A stretch of 46,555 bases of DNA, from the NCBI GenBank assembly GCA_003670675.1, contig QWQY01000003.1:1-46555 (forward strand), written 5' to 3'. Of this stretch, positions 1-7,785 are shown in pieces; position 1 is the first letter of the stretch; every line of letters begins with the position of its first letter. Under the pieces are notes generated by a model. That model was not told where the DNA came from, ran no database searches, and worked only from the letters and a program-made list of their open reading frames with translations. Origin of the DNA: Chloroflexota bacterium. Lineage in GTDB: Bacteria > Chloroflexota > Chloroflexia > Chloroflexales > Roseiflexaceae. Made by a program: the position numbers and the translations under genes.

Positions 1-140
1 ACAACTGTATCGAACCCCGGTGCGTACGTTTGCTCAGGTACTGCAGCATCGACACGTCGATGCCAGTTGCGATCTGACGAAGGCATTTTTCGTTGTAGCA
101 TTGACTGCATTCCGTAGCGGGTGCGCTGTATGGACAGAAA

Positions 141-166
141 ACCGCACGCGGCGCGCCGCGTGCGGT
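141..166. terminator. 26-bp perfect palindrome ACCGCACGCGGCGCGCCGCGTGCGGT, possible terminator or bidirectional hairpin
   Basis: Perfect self-complementarity read directly; no clear T-tract follows. Lies between the window edge and the FAD-domain gene. Confidence 0.4.
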
Positions 167-363
167 GTGAGTAGCCACGTGTAGCCTGTGTTGCTATGGA
201 ATGGTGGGGGTAGCAACAACGGTCGCAGTCGTTGATGGGGTTTTGGTCTTGGTGGTGGCGCAGGCAGGAGTGCGGGTTTGCAGTTGTATTTTGTTGGAGG
301 GCCTGCGGGAGGTTGACTCATCGAAAGAAAAAGTTGAAACATCTCTCTGCATGCAGGTGCTGC

Positions 364-1158
364 TCAGCGAAACAACTGCGCACCGATGTCCTCGTATGTC
401 CCGTCAAATGGGCATGCGTTGCGTAATGGGCAGTTTTCGCAATACAGATTATTGGTATAGCGTTGCACATTTTCGCGGTTGAAAAAATAGGGTTTGTGAC
501 TGAACGTACTGGCAATCCATTGCCACGACAGGTTGTTGCTGGCGGGATCACCGTCGAGTAAATGTTGGAGGAACCAACGCGCACCGGCCTGCCAGCGCAC
601 CCGTCGCCAGTGCACCACATAGGCCGCCAGCCACATGCGCGCGTGATTGTGCAGGTAGCCCGTGGCATCCAACTCTGCCACGAATCCATCGATACACGCG
701 AGCCCCGTCTGTCCCGCACGGATGTCATCCGGGAGTTGCTTGGCATAGGCGCTGGCAGGGTATCCGGTTTTGTAGGGCTCGCGGTCATACCAGACCCCAT
801 CGCCAATCGCTGCATAGACCCGTTGCCAGTAGTCACGCCAGGCCAATTCGTTCAGCAGTTTTTCGTCATCGTTCGCCTTGGTGACCCGAGCCAATACCAC
901 ATCACGCACCTGTGCCAACGACAGCACCCCGTGGCGGATGTAGGGGCTCAGCCCGGTTACTGCACCGGTCAGATGATTGCGCGTTTGTGCATAGCGTTGT
1001 GGATCGATCGGTGCCAAATGCTCCTGTGCAGCAGCGAGCCCACCCAGCGTGTCAGATACTGCATCGTCCGCGCCGACCACATCGGCAAAGGTGGTGCGTA
1101 TGTAGGCGATGAGTGCGGCGCGGTCTGTAAAGCTCCGCTGTAATGGTGCATCGGTCAT
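364..1158 (-). CDS. Stand-alone photolyase/cryptochrome-type FAD-binding domain protein
   Basis: 264 aa; motifs LTGLSPYIRHGVLS-like, ARMWLAAYVVHW, DGDPASNNLSWQWIASTFSHKPYFFN, C-terminal CENCPLRNAC. No N-terminal antenna (alpha/beta) domain. ATGA overlap with the upstream photolyase gene. Confidence 0.85.
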   Translation of the reverse strand: MTDAPLQRSFTDRAALIAYIRTTFADVVGADDAVSDTLGGLAAAQEHLAPIDPQRYAQTRNHLTGAVTGLSPYIRHGVLSLAQVRDVVLARVTKANDDEKLLNELAWRDYWQRVYAAIGDGVWYDREPYKTGYPASAYAKQLPDDIRAGQTGLACIDGFVAELDATGYLHNHARMWLAAYVVHWRRVRWQAGARWFLQHLLDGDPASNNLSWQWIASTFSHKPYFFNRENVQRYTNNLYCENCPLRNACPFDGTYEDIGAQLFR

Positions 1159-2681
1159 TGTTCGGTCCCTTCGCTGAGGCGTTCGAGCCAGATGACTGCC
1201 TGCGCCTGTATCGCACTGCGCTGGTCATCATCCACGTGGCGCAGGCCGAGCACTGCCGGGCCCATGCGTGGATTGGCGTGTAGGCGGGGTTGATGGGTGA
1301 GGAGAAAGTTCCAGTACAACAGGGTAAATGGGCAGGCATTGGGACCCGTGCGTACGGCGGGGTCGTAGCGACAGCCCGCGCAGTAGTTGCTCATGCGCTT
1401 GATGTATGCCCCCGACGAGATATACGGCTTGGTTGCAATCAACCCCCCGTCGGCGTTGAGCCCCATGCCACTGACGTTGGGCCACATGACCCAGTCGTAT
1501 GCATCAATATACCCCGCCAAGAACCACTCGTTCACCGCGACCGGGTCGATACCTGCCAACGTGCAGAAGTTGGTGAGGATCATCAAGCGCTCGATGTGAT
1601 GCGAATAGCCGGTACGCCAGACCCGCGCGATGACCGTATCGAGGCAGTGCATGCCGCTCTGCCCCTGCCAAAACCATGCGGGCAGCGGTCGTGTGGCGTT
1701 CCATGCATTCATGCGCCGCAACCCGGGCATCAACTCCCAGTAGCGACGGTACATGTACTCGCGCCAGCCGATAATCTGACGGATGAACCCCTCGGCCGCT
1801 GCCAGCGGTGCCAATCCGGCGCGGTAGGCCGCTTCGGCGGCGCGGGCACAGGTAAGTGGGTCGAGCAAGCCCAGATTGAGGTACGGCGACAGGACCGAGT
1901 GGAACAGCACGTCCTCGTCGGCCGCCATAGCGTCTTCGTAGCGGCCGAAATCTGGGAGCCGCTCGCGGATGAACCGCTCCAACGCATCGTCGGCCTGTGT
2001 ATGCGTGACAGCCAATCCAAACGTCGTCGCGTCGCCGCGCGCCTCGGGGTATGCGGCGACTTCGGTGATGACCTGCTGGGTGATGGCGTCGATCGGGTAG
2101 CGATAGACGGGTGGGATGGGGGCGTGTTTGGGGAGGGGCTTGCGGTTCTCGGCGTCGTAGTTCCAACTTCCGCCGACTGGCGAGCCATCTGGCTCGAGCA
2201 GGAGCTGATAGCGGGTGCGCATGCTGCGATAGAACGCCTCCATCGTCTGTCGTTTGGCCCCTGACGCCGCCGGGACATCTGCCGCCAGGAACTGCCGGTT
2301 GGGCAGTACCACCACGGGCCGTCCGAGCCACGTCGACCAACGCTCTTGCGCGCGCCGGGCGTTGTACTCGGCGCCGGCCATCGTGACGATGCTATCGGGG
2401 TTGATCTGCGCACATGCATCGGTCAAGCCAGCGCGCCACGAATCAGCCGTGCGGAGCGATACCTGCCAGCCCATCGCGTGCAACGCCGTGGCATAGTGCC
2501 GCAACGCACTCAACACCAACACCAGTTTGTGGCGTTGATACGGGCGCAACTGCAGGCGCGCGTGACTCTCGATCAGCACCACGTGGATGTCGCTGTGATC
2601 CGCCTGTGCCGCTGCATAGGTCAGAGCGGGGTGCTCACGCATGAGCTGATCGGCCAGAATGGCCACGAGGAGTGTCGGCAT
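1155..2681 (-). CDS. Cryptochrome/photolyase family protein, FeS-BCP (prokaryotic 6-4 photolyase-like)
   Basis: Starts MPTLLVAILADQL; C-terminal NFCTLAGIDP...NYCAGCRYDPAVRTGPNACPFTLLYW matches the FeS-BCP (PhrB-like) cysteine arrangement. The ORF-track start at 2741 would run through the terminator palindrome, so I use 2681. Confidence 0.88.
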   Translation of the reverse strand: MPTLLVAILADQLMREHPALTYAAAQADHSDIHVVLIESHARLQLRPYQRHKLVLVLSALRHYATALHAMGWQVSLRTADSWRAGLTDACAQINPDSIVTMAGAEYNARRAQERWSTWLGRPVVVLPNRQFLAADVPAASGAKRQTMEAFYRSMRTRYQLLLEPDGSPVGGSWNYDAENRKPLPKHAPIPPVYRYPIDAITQQVITEVAAYPEARGDATTFGLAVTHTQADDALERFIRERLPDFGRYEDAMAADEDVLFHSVLSPYLNLGLLDPLTCARAAEAAYRAGLAPLAAAEGFIRQIIGWREYMYRRYWELMPGLRRMNAWNATRPLPAWFWQGQSGMHCLDTVIARVWRTGYSHHIERLMILTNFCTLAGIDPVAVNEWFLAGYIDAYDWVMWPNVSGMGLNADGGLIATKPYISSGAYIKRMSNYCAGCRYDPAVRTGPNACPFTLLYWNFLLTHQPRLHANPRMGPAVLGLRHVDDDQRSAIQAQAVIWLERLSEGTEQ

Positions 2682-2696
2682 CGTTGAGCTTTCTCC

Positions 2697-2741
2697 AAAA
2701 AAAACAATTGAGCAGGGCTTATTGCAATAAGCCCTGCTCAA
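2697..2741 (-). terminator. Rho-independent terminator of the MacB operon
   Basis: 34-bp perfect palindrome TTGAGCAGGGCTTATTGCAATAAGCCCTGCTCAA (2708-2741), followed on the minus strand by a T-run (A8 on plus at 2697-2704). Confidence 0.9.
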
Positions 2742-2755
2742 TACACACGTCTACC

Positions 2756-4006
2756 CTACTCGTAACGTAGTGCTTCGATCGGGAGCAAAAGGGCAGCCCG
2801 TTTGGCGGGGTAATACCCAAAGCCCACGCCGATTGCCAGCGCGAACACGAGCGAGATGATGATTGCCGGGAACGACAGAATCATCCCCAACCCGGCAGCT
2901 GCTGCAATGGCAAGCACCAATGCAACCGCACTGCCAATGCCGATGAGACTGCCTATCAAGCTAATCGTGATTGCCTCGATGACAAACTGGCCGAGCACGT
3001 CGCGATCGGTTGCACCGAGTGCTTTGCGGACGCCGATTTCGCGCGTGCGCTCGGTCACCGCCACCAACATGATGTTCATGATGCCGATGCCACCGACGAC
3101 CAGACTGATGCCTGCCACCAGCGCGATGAATCCCGTGATAGCGCCGTTGATCCCCTTGAGGATGTTGAGCGATTGGGTCGGCGAGTTCAGCTTGAAGTCA
3201 TCGACCGCGCCGGCTGCCAACCGCCGGGTGTCACGCAGGGTCTGCGTAATCAATGCTTCGGCCTGGGTCACTTTGCCTTCGCTATTGAGACCGACCAAAA
3301 TCGACGACATCTGCAGACCGCGACCCGGCAGGTCTTGGTTGCCTGCGATGCGCAGGCGTGCCGTGCCCGCCGGTACGAGGATGCGTTGATCCGAGCTGAA
3401 CGGCCCGCCGGCGGCTTTCACCACACCGACCACCAACAGACTCTGACCATTGATGACCACCGTCTGCCCGACGGCAGCCGCTTTGTTCTCTGGGCCTTTG
3501 CCGAACAAGTCTTCGACCACCAGCCCACCAAGGACCGTCACCCGTGCGGATTCTTCGGACTCGCTGGCCGTAAAGAACCGTCCGTATTCGACTGGCACCG
3601 ACTGCACCTGCTGATACCCTTCACCGGTACCGACGACGAGTGCGTCGATTTCGGTGGTTTTGGCACGGGCACGTACCTTGATCGACACTTCGGGCACAAT
3701 CACGCGAAAGATGTCGGGGTAGGTGGCCGTCATGGTCTTGAGGGCTTCGTAGTCTTTGATCGACAACAAACCGTAGCCCGAAGTGATGCGTGCGCCGGCA
3801 GCGTCGGGGTCACCCGGCAGAATACCGATGCGCCGCGTACCCAAGTCGATGAAACTCTCGAACACCTGCCCTTGCAACGCATTGCCCAACGACAATACCG
3901 CTACCAGGGTGGACGAGCCGATGATGATACCCAACATGGTCAGCAACGAGCGAAACTTGTTCGCCCGTAGACTTTCCATCGCCATGCGAATTTGTTCACC
4001 CCACAT
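2756..4006 (-). CDS. MacB-like ABC transporter permease
   Basis: MWGEQIRMAMESLRANKFRSLLTMLGIIIGSSTLVAVLSLG N-terminus plus periplasmic and FtsX-like domains (IGVRKALGAT). Start chosen at 4006. Confidence 0.9.
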   Translation of the reverse strand: MWGEQIRMAMESLRANKFRSLLTMLGIIIGSSTLVAVLSLGNALQGQVFESFIDLGTRRIGILPGDPDAAGARITSGYGLLSIKDYEALKTMTATYPDIFRVIVPEVSIKVRARAKTTEIDALVVGTGEGYQQVQSVPVEYGRFFTASESEESARVTVLGGLVVEDLFGKGPENKAAAVGQTVVINGQSLLVVGVVKAAGGPFSSDQRILVPAGTARLRIAGNQDLPGRGLQMSSILVGLNSEGKVTQAEALITQTLRDTRRLAAGAVDDFKLNSPTQSLNILKGINGAITGFIALVAGISLVVGGIGIMNIMLVAVTERTREIGVRKALGATDRDVLGQFVIEAITISLIGSLIGIGSAVALVLAIAAAAGLGMILSFPAIIISLVFALAIGVGFGYYPAKRAALLLPIEALRYE

Positions 4007-4757
4007 TGACGACCTCCTGCACCGCAGTGCGTACCCGACCATGGTCATCGGTTGCAATGCCGTAGTAGTCGTGCAGCGCATCCATGTTGATGACGCCGTC
4101 GCGCAAACTGACAATGCGATCCATTTGTTTGCCGACTTCGGCATCGTGCGTCACGACGACCACGGTAATGCCCTGCGTCCGATTGAGCGTGCGGAACAGT
4201 TCCATAATCTCGTGCCCGGTGCGGCTGTCCAACGCACCAGTTGGTTCGTCAGCTAGCAAGAACTCCGGGTTGTTGACCAGCGAGCGGGCAATTGCCACAC
4301 GCTGTTTTTGGCCGCCCGACAGCTCGTTGGGCCGATTCTTGAGGCGATTCCCCAGGCCGACCGCTACGAGTGCTGCCGTGGCGCGTGCTTCGCGTTCTGC
4401 GGGTGGGATGCGCCCATAGACCATCGGCAAGGCGACATTCTGGAGCGCAGTCAGCCGCGGGAGCAGGTTGAAGTTCTGGAACACAAAGCCGATTTTTTGA
4501 TTGCGTACCGCTGCCTGCGCATCGCGATCGAGGGTGCTGGTGTCGATGCCATCGAGCATATAACGACCGCTGCTAGGGACGTCGAGCAGACCAATCACGG
4601 TCATCAACGTACTCTTGCCGCTCCCTGACGGTCCCATGATGGCCACCATCTCGCCGCGGTCGACGTGCATGGTCACGTTGTCGAGTGCGACGACGCGGTT
4701 GTCGCCACCGTCAAAGACCTTGGTCACGTTCGATACAGAGATGACCGGGGTGCTCAT
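3996..4757 (-). CDS. MacB/LolD-type ABC transporter ATP-binding protein
   Basis: Walker A GPSGSGKST, signature LSGGQKQRVAIARSL, Walker B EFLLADEPTGALD. Confidence 0.95.
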   Translation of the reverse strand: MSTPVISVSNVTKVFDGGDNRVVALDNVTMHVDRGEMVAIMGPSGSGKSTLMTVIGLLDVPSSGRYMLDGIDTSTLDRDAQAAVRNQKIGFVFQNFNLLPRLTALQNVALPMVYGRIPPAEREARATAALVAVGLGNRLKNRPNELSGGQKQRVAIARSLVNNPEFLLADEPTGALDSRTGHEIMELFRTLNRTQGITVVVVTHDAEVGKQMDRIVSLRDGVINMDALHDYYGIATDDHGRVRTAVQEVVNVG

Positions 4758-6433
4758 TTGCTCACCGCCGTGACTTCGACCACGTCACCCGCCTTGAGGC
4801 CACTGGTGATCTCGGTCATCTCGTTGCCGCGCAACCCGACGGTTACGGCACGCTCGACCCGTTTGCCGTCTTCGACGACCATCACCATGGTGACGCCGTC
4901 GACCTCGCTGATGGCACTGCGTGGCACACCAATGACGCCCTTGGCCTCTGCCGTGACAATCTGGGCCGAGGCAGTCATGCCGGATTTGAACGACCGCTCG
5001 TCGGGTGTGACGTTGACAATGACCTCGTACGAGACCACACCGCGGTCAGACTGTGCTTCGGGCGATACACGCACGACCGAACCGTTCAATGTCGGCGCTC
5101 CGAGTGCATCGACCAACACGATGACCGGTTGGCCGACGGCGATATTGGCCACGTCGACTTCGTCGACGGTTACTTTGACTTCGAACGCACTCAGGTTGAG
5201 CACGCTGACGACCGGTGCCGAACCGACAAACTCACCCACTTTGGCATCGACCTGGGCAACGACACCGGCAAACGGTGCCGTCAGAACTGTATCGTCGAGC
5301 CGCACGCCGGCCATCTGTGCTTGTGCCGTGGCCTGCGTCAATTTGCCGTTGGCACGGTCGAGGCCCGCTTTGGCTGCGGCGACGTTGGCTTCTTGGGCGG
5401 CCACAGCGGCGTCACGCTGGCTACCAATGACTTTGTTGAGGTTTGCTTCGGCACTCGCAACGGTTGCCTGGGCAGTGGCCAGATCAGCGCCGGCGCCGCT
5501 GGTCAACGCAGTCAGATCTGCTTGGGCTGTTGCGACACGGGCCTCGGCACTGGCAACGCCCGAGATTTCGTTCTGACGTGCTACATCTGCGTCACGCTGC
5601 GCCTGCAGCAACGTCCCCTGAGCATTGGTCAATGCACGCTCGGCTGTGGTGAAGGCATCGGCGAAGTCGCGCTTCTGGGCGTCGGAGAGTTCGCGCCCGG
5701 TGCGTGGGTCGGTGCCGTCTGCCTCGACATGCGCCAGGTCTGCACGGGCTGCATTGAAGGTTGTCTGGGCATCACGCACCGCATTAGCACGCTGTTCGAC
5801 CAGTGTATCTGCCTGCGTTTTGGCGCCCGACAAGTTCTTGCGCTGGGTGTCCAACGTCCCCTGGGCATCGGTCAACGCGCTCTGGGCGCGGGCGATTTGC
5901 TCGGGGCGCGTGCCGTTCGACAAGAGCGCCAAACGCTCCTGGGCGGCGGTCAGGTTAGCCCGCGCAGCACCGATTTCGGCAGCGCCGACGCTCCCCACCG
6001 TCTGCACCAGGACCGCTTCTGCACCGGCCAGCTGGGCTGTTGCAACGGCGACGTCCGCTTTGGCCTGATCGACCACTGCCAGTGCGCTGGTCTGCTCGAG
6101 GGTCAGCATGGTCTGGTCGAGCTGCACCAGCGGTGCATCGACGGCGACAGTGTCGCCACTCACGACATATACCTTGGCCACCCGACCGCCGATGGCGTAG
6201 CTCAGATTGGCACTTTCGATGGGTGTCATCTTGCCGGTAGCAGTGATGTCGGCGCGGATATCAACGGGACCTGCCACCATGGTCGTCCCCACCGCACTCG
6301 CTGTAGATTGGCTCTGCAACGCCGGGATGGCGATGCCCACTGCAATCAATACGGCAACCACAGCGCCGATAATGATCGTCTTTTTGCTCAATTGTGGGAG
6401 GCGATTGCGCATCCCCTGTGAAATCGTGGCCAT
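4754..6433 (-). CDS. MacA/HlyD-type efflux periplasmic adaptor subunit with long Ala-rich coiled coil
   Basis: N-terminal TM segment, lipoyl-type and coiled-coil pattern, C-terminal beta-barrel/MP domain (TAPFAGVVAQVDAKVGEFV). Start MATISQG at 6433. Confidence 0.88.
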   Translation of the reverse strand: MATISQGMRNRLPQLSKKTIIIGAVVAVLIAVGIAIPALQSQSTASAVGTTMVAGPVDIRADITATGKMTPIESANLSYAIGGRVAKVYVVSGDTVAVDAPLVQLDQTMLTLEQTSALAVVDQAKADVAVATAQLAGAEAVLVQTVGSVGAAEIGAARANLTAAQERLALLSNGTRPEQIARAQSALTDAQGTLDTQRKNLSGAKTQADTLVEQRANAVRDAQTTFNAARADLAHVEADGTDPRTGRELSDAQKRDFADAFTTAERALTNAQGTLLQAQRDADVARQNEISGVASAEARVATAQADLTALTSGAGADLATAQATVASAEANLNKVIGSQRDAAVAAQEANVAAAKAGLDRANGKLTQATAQAQMAGVRLDDTVLTAPFAGVVAQVDAKVGEFVGSAPVVSVLNLSAFEVKVTVDEVDVANIAVGQPVIVLVDALGAPTLNGSVVRVSPEAQSDRGVVSYEVIVNVTPDERSFKSGMTASAQIVTAEAKGVIGVPRSAISEVDGVTMVMVVEDGKRVERAVTVGLRGNEMTEITSGLKAGDVVEVTAVSK

Positions 6434-6437
6434 GTGT

Positions 6438-7049
6438 TTACTCCTCTGCGTGTATCTGTTCAACCCGAGTGACCCGTGGAGCAGCGACTCCATACAAAAA
6501 CATCTCGCTGATATGATCTGCCGTCAGCCGCAGGTGTACTGCCATTGCCTCGGGCCCTGTATACGCCTCGATCAGACACAAAAACAGCATCGCCAGCTCA
6601 CTTGCACTGCGGCCGACGAGTTCCCCGAGGCTGATACCGCGCTCCATCAATGTCTCGATGGGAGCCATCATCGACGCATAAAACCGCATCCCGATACGGT
6701 GTTGATGCGTTGCATCGAGATGCACGCGCATTTCGTGCCGCATCATGCGGAAATCCTCGCCGTTGTGCGCCTGGATGGCCAGAATCACCGCCCGTAGTTG
6801 GTGCGCAAACGGCATGTCTGCATCGCTGATTGCCGCCCGCAACTCGGTCCCCATCGTGTCCAATGCACGTTCGGCGACCGCTGCGTACAACGACTCTTTG
6901 TCGGCGTAGTGGTAATACAACGACGGTTTGGTGATGCCGACCGTCTGTACCACCTCGTTGATGGATACTCCGACGTAGCCCCGTGCCATAAACAAATGGT
7001 GCGCGGTCTCGAGTATTTTTTCGGCCGTTTGTTGCCCGCCTCGTACCAT
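6438..7049 (-). CDS. TetR/AcrR family transcriptional regulator
   Basis: AEKILETAHHLFMARGYVGVSINEVVQTVGITKPSLYYHYADKESLY: TetR HTH; first gene of the efflux operon. Confidence 0.93.
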   Translation of the reverse strand: MVRGGQQTAEKILETAHHLFMARGYVGVSINEVVQTVGITKPSLYYHYADKESLYAAVAERALDTMGTELRAAISDADMPFAHQLRAVILAIQAHNGEDFRMMRHEMRVHLDATHQHRIGMRFYASMMAPIETLMERGISLGELVGRSASELAMLFLCLIEAYTGPEAMAVHLRLTADHISEMFLYGVAAPRVTRVEQIHAEE

Positions 7050-7063
7050 TTCTTCCCCTACAC

Positions 7064-7075
7064 TACCGAACGGTA
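7064..7075. promoter_or_regulatory. TetR-family operator candidate TACCGAACGGTA
   Basis: Inverted repeat TACCG-AA-CGGTA located 15 bp upstream of the tetR-like start, at the predicted +1. Confidence 0.65.
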
Positions 7076-7081
7076 AGTATC

Positions 7082-7110
7082 ACTATACAGACTTTGCACA
7101 GATTTTGCAA
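7082..7110 (-). promoter_or_regulatory. Sigma-70-like promoter of the TetR-MacA-MacB operon
   Basis: Minus strand TTGCAA - 17 bp - TATAGT, immediately upstream of the operator palindrome. Confidence 0.65.
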
Positions 7111-7312
7111 TGTTTTGCACAGATTTGCTAGATGAGGATTAGTTGAGCGTTGATGACATTGGTCAATTATGTTTTTCTAAAGCCAAAAAACAATACGCAA
7201 GGTTTTGCAACGTTCGTGCACAGCTATCATTTGTTGCACAGGATTTGTCGATTTTTCATTGCATCATGCGAAAACAGTGTGCGCACACACCGCCACGAAC
7301 GCAAGGGTGACG

Positions 7313-7339
7313 TACCCCGCTTCGCGGGGCATGACGACG
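7313..7339. repeat. 27-bp hairpin module of a dispersed repeat (copy A): GTACCCCGCTTCGCGGGGCATGACGAC
   Basis: The reverse complement of 37154-37180 matches with one mismatch, in the loop. Confidence 0.75.
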
Positions 7340-7386
7340 TCGCCCGTAGAAGCCCATGCGCAGCAGCCGTGCGTGGCAGTGGGACA

Positions 7387-7583
7387 AACGGGCGATGCAT
7401 GGCGAGATGGCCGGCGATGTATGGGGGAAAAGCGGGCGATGTATGGGGGGATGGCGGGCGAAGTATGGGGAGGTGGTGGGCGAGGAGAGGGGAGATTGCG
7501 GGCGAGGTATGGGAGAATGCGGGCGAGGACTGTGAGATGTCGGGCGAGGTATGGCGAGATGGCGGGCGAGGTATACCTCGCCC
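7387..7583. repeat. Degenerate 21-22 bp tandem repeat, about nine units of GCGGGCGAGGTATGGGGAGATG
   Basis: Manual alignment in register from acgggcgatgcatggcgagatg to cgggcgaggtatacctcgccc. Confidence 0.85.
7564..7583. repeat. 20-bp perfect palindrome GGGCGAGGTATACCTCGCCC (copy A)
   Basis: Identical sequence at 37081-37100. Confidence 0.85.
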
Positions 7584-7713
7584 TTGGGCATGCAGGCCAT
7601 CACATCTGAGTTAGGTGATATCACATCAACCAGTTGTTTGACGGATCATAACCAGTTAGAGGGACAATCCCACGAAAGAAAAATCATATGTGGAACGAAT
7701 TCTTTCGTAGCGG

Positions 7714-7776
7714 TTCTGATTTCTGATTTCTGATTTCTTATCTCTGATCGCTACTAATTACTAATTAGTAATTACT
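7714..7776. repeat. Heptamer-register short tandem repeat (TTCTGAT x3, TTCTTAT, CTCTGAT, CGCTACT, AATTACT, AATTAGT, AATTACT)
   Basis: Nine consecutive 7-mers in a constant register; includes the perfect palindrome TAATTACTAATTAGTAATTA at 7755-7774. Confidence 0.75.
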
Positions 7777-7785
7777 CATTCCCTC

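Noticed and set aside
1-185. Possible 3' end of a plus-strand CDS (frame 2 open to the stop at 183-185)
   Set aside because: Too short and no recognisable motif; the 26-bp palindrome at 141-166 would lie within it, so I do not call it.
1290-2264. 324-aa plus-strand ORF
   Set aside because: Antisense to the FeS-BCP photolyase gene.
5129-6421. 430-aa plus-strand ORF
   Set aside because: Antisense to the MacA-like adaptor gene; Cys/Gly-rich shadow translation.
7092-7240. Chromosomal replication origin from DnaA-box-like TTTTGCACA sites
   Set aside because: Only one consensus match plus one-mismatch variants, and no dnaA/dnaN/gidA neighbours; kept only as an alternative reading of the phased repeats.
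7387-7583. CRISPR array
   Set aside because: Units are directly adjacent with no unique spacers, and no cas genes are present.
7150-7614. ORFs of 154, 134 and 122 aa across the tandem repeats
   Set aside because: The 21-22 nt period is not a multiple of three and open frames exist on both strands; best explained by repeat composition.
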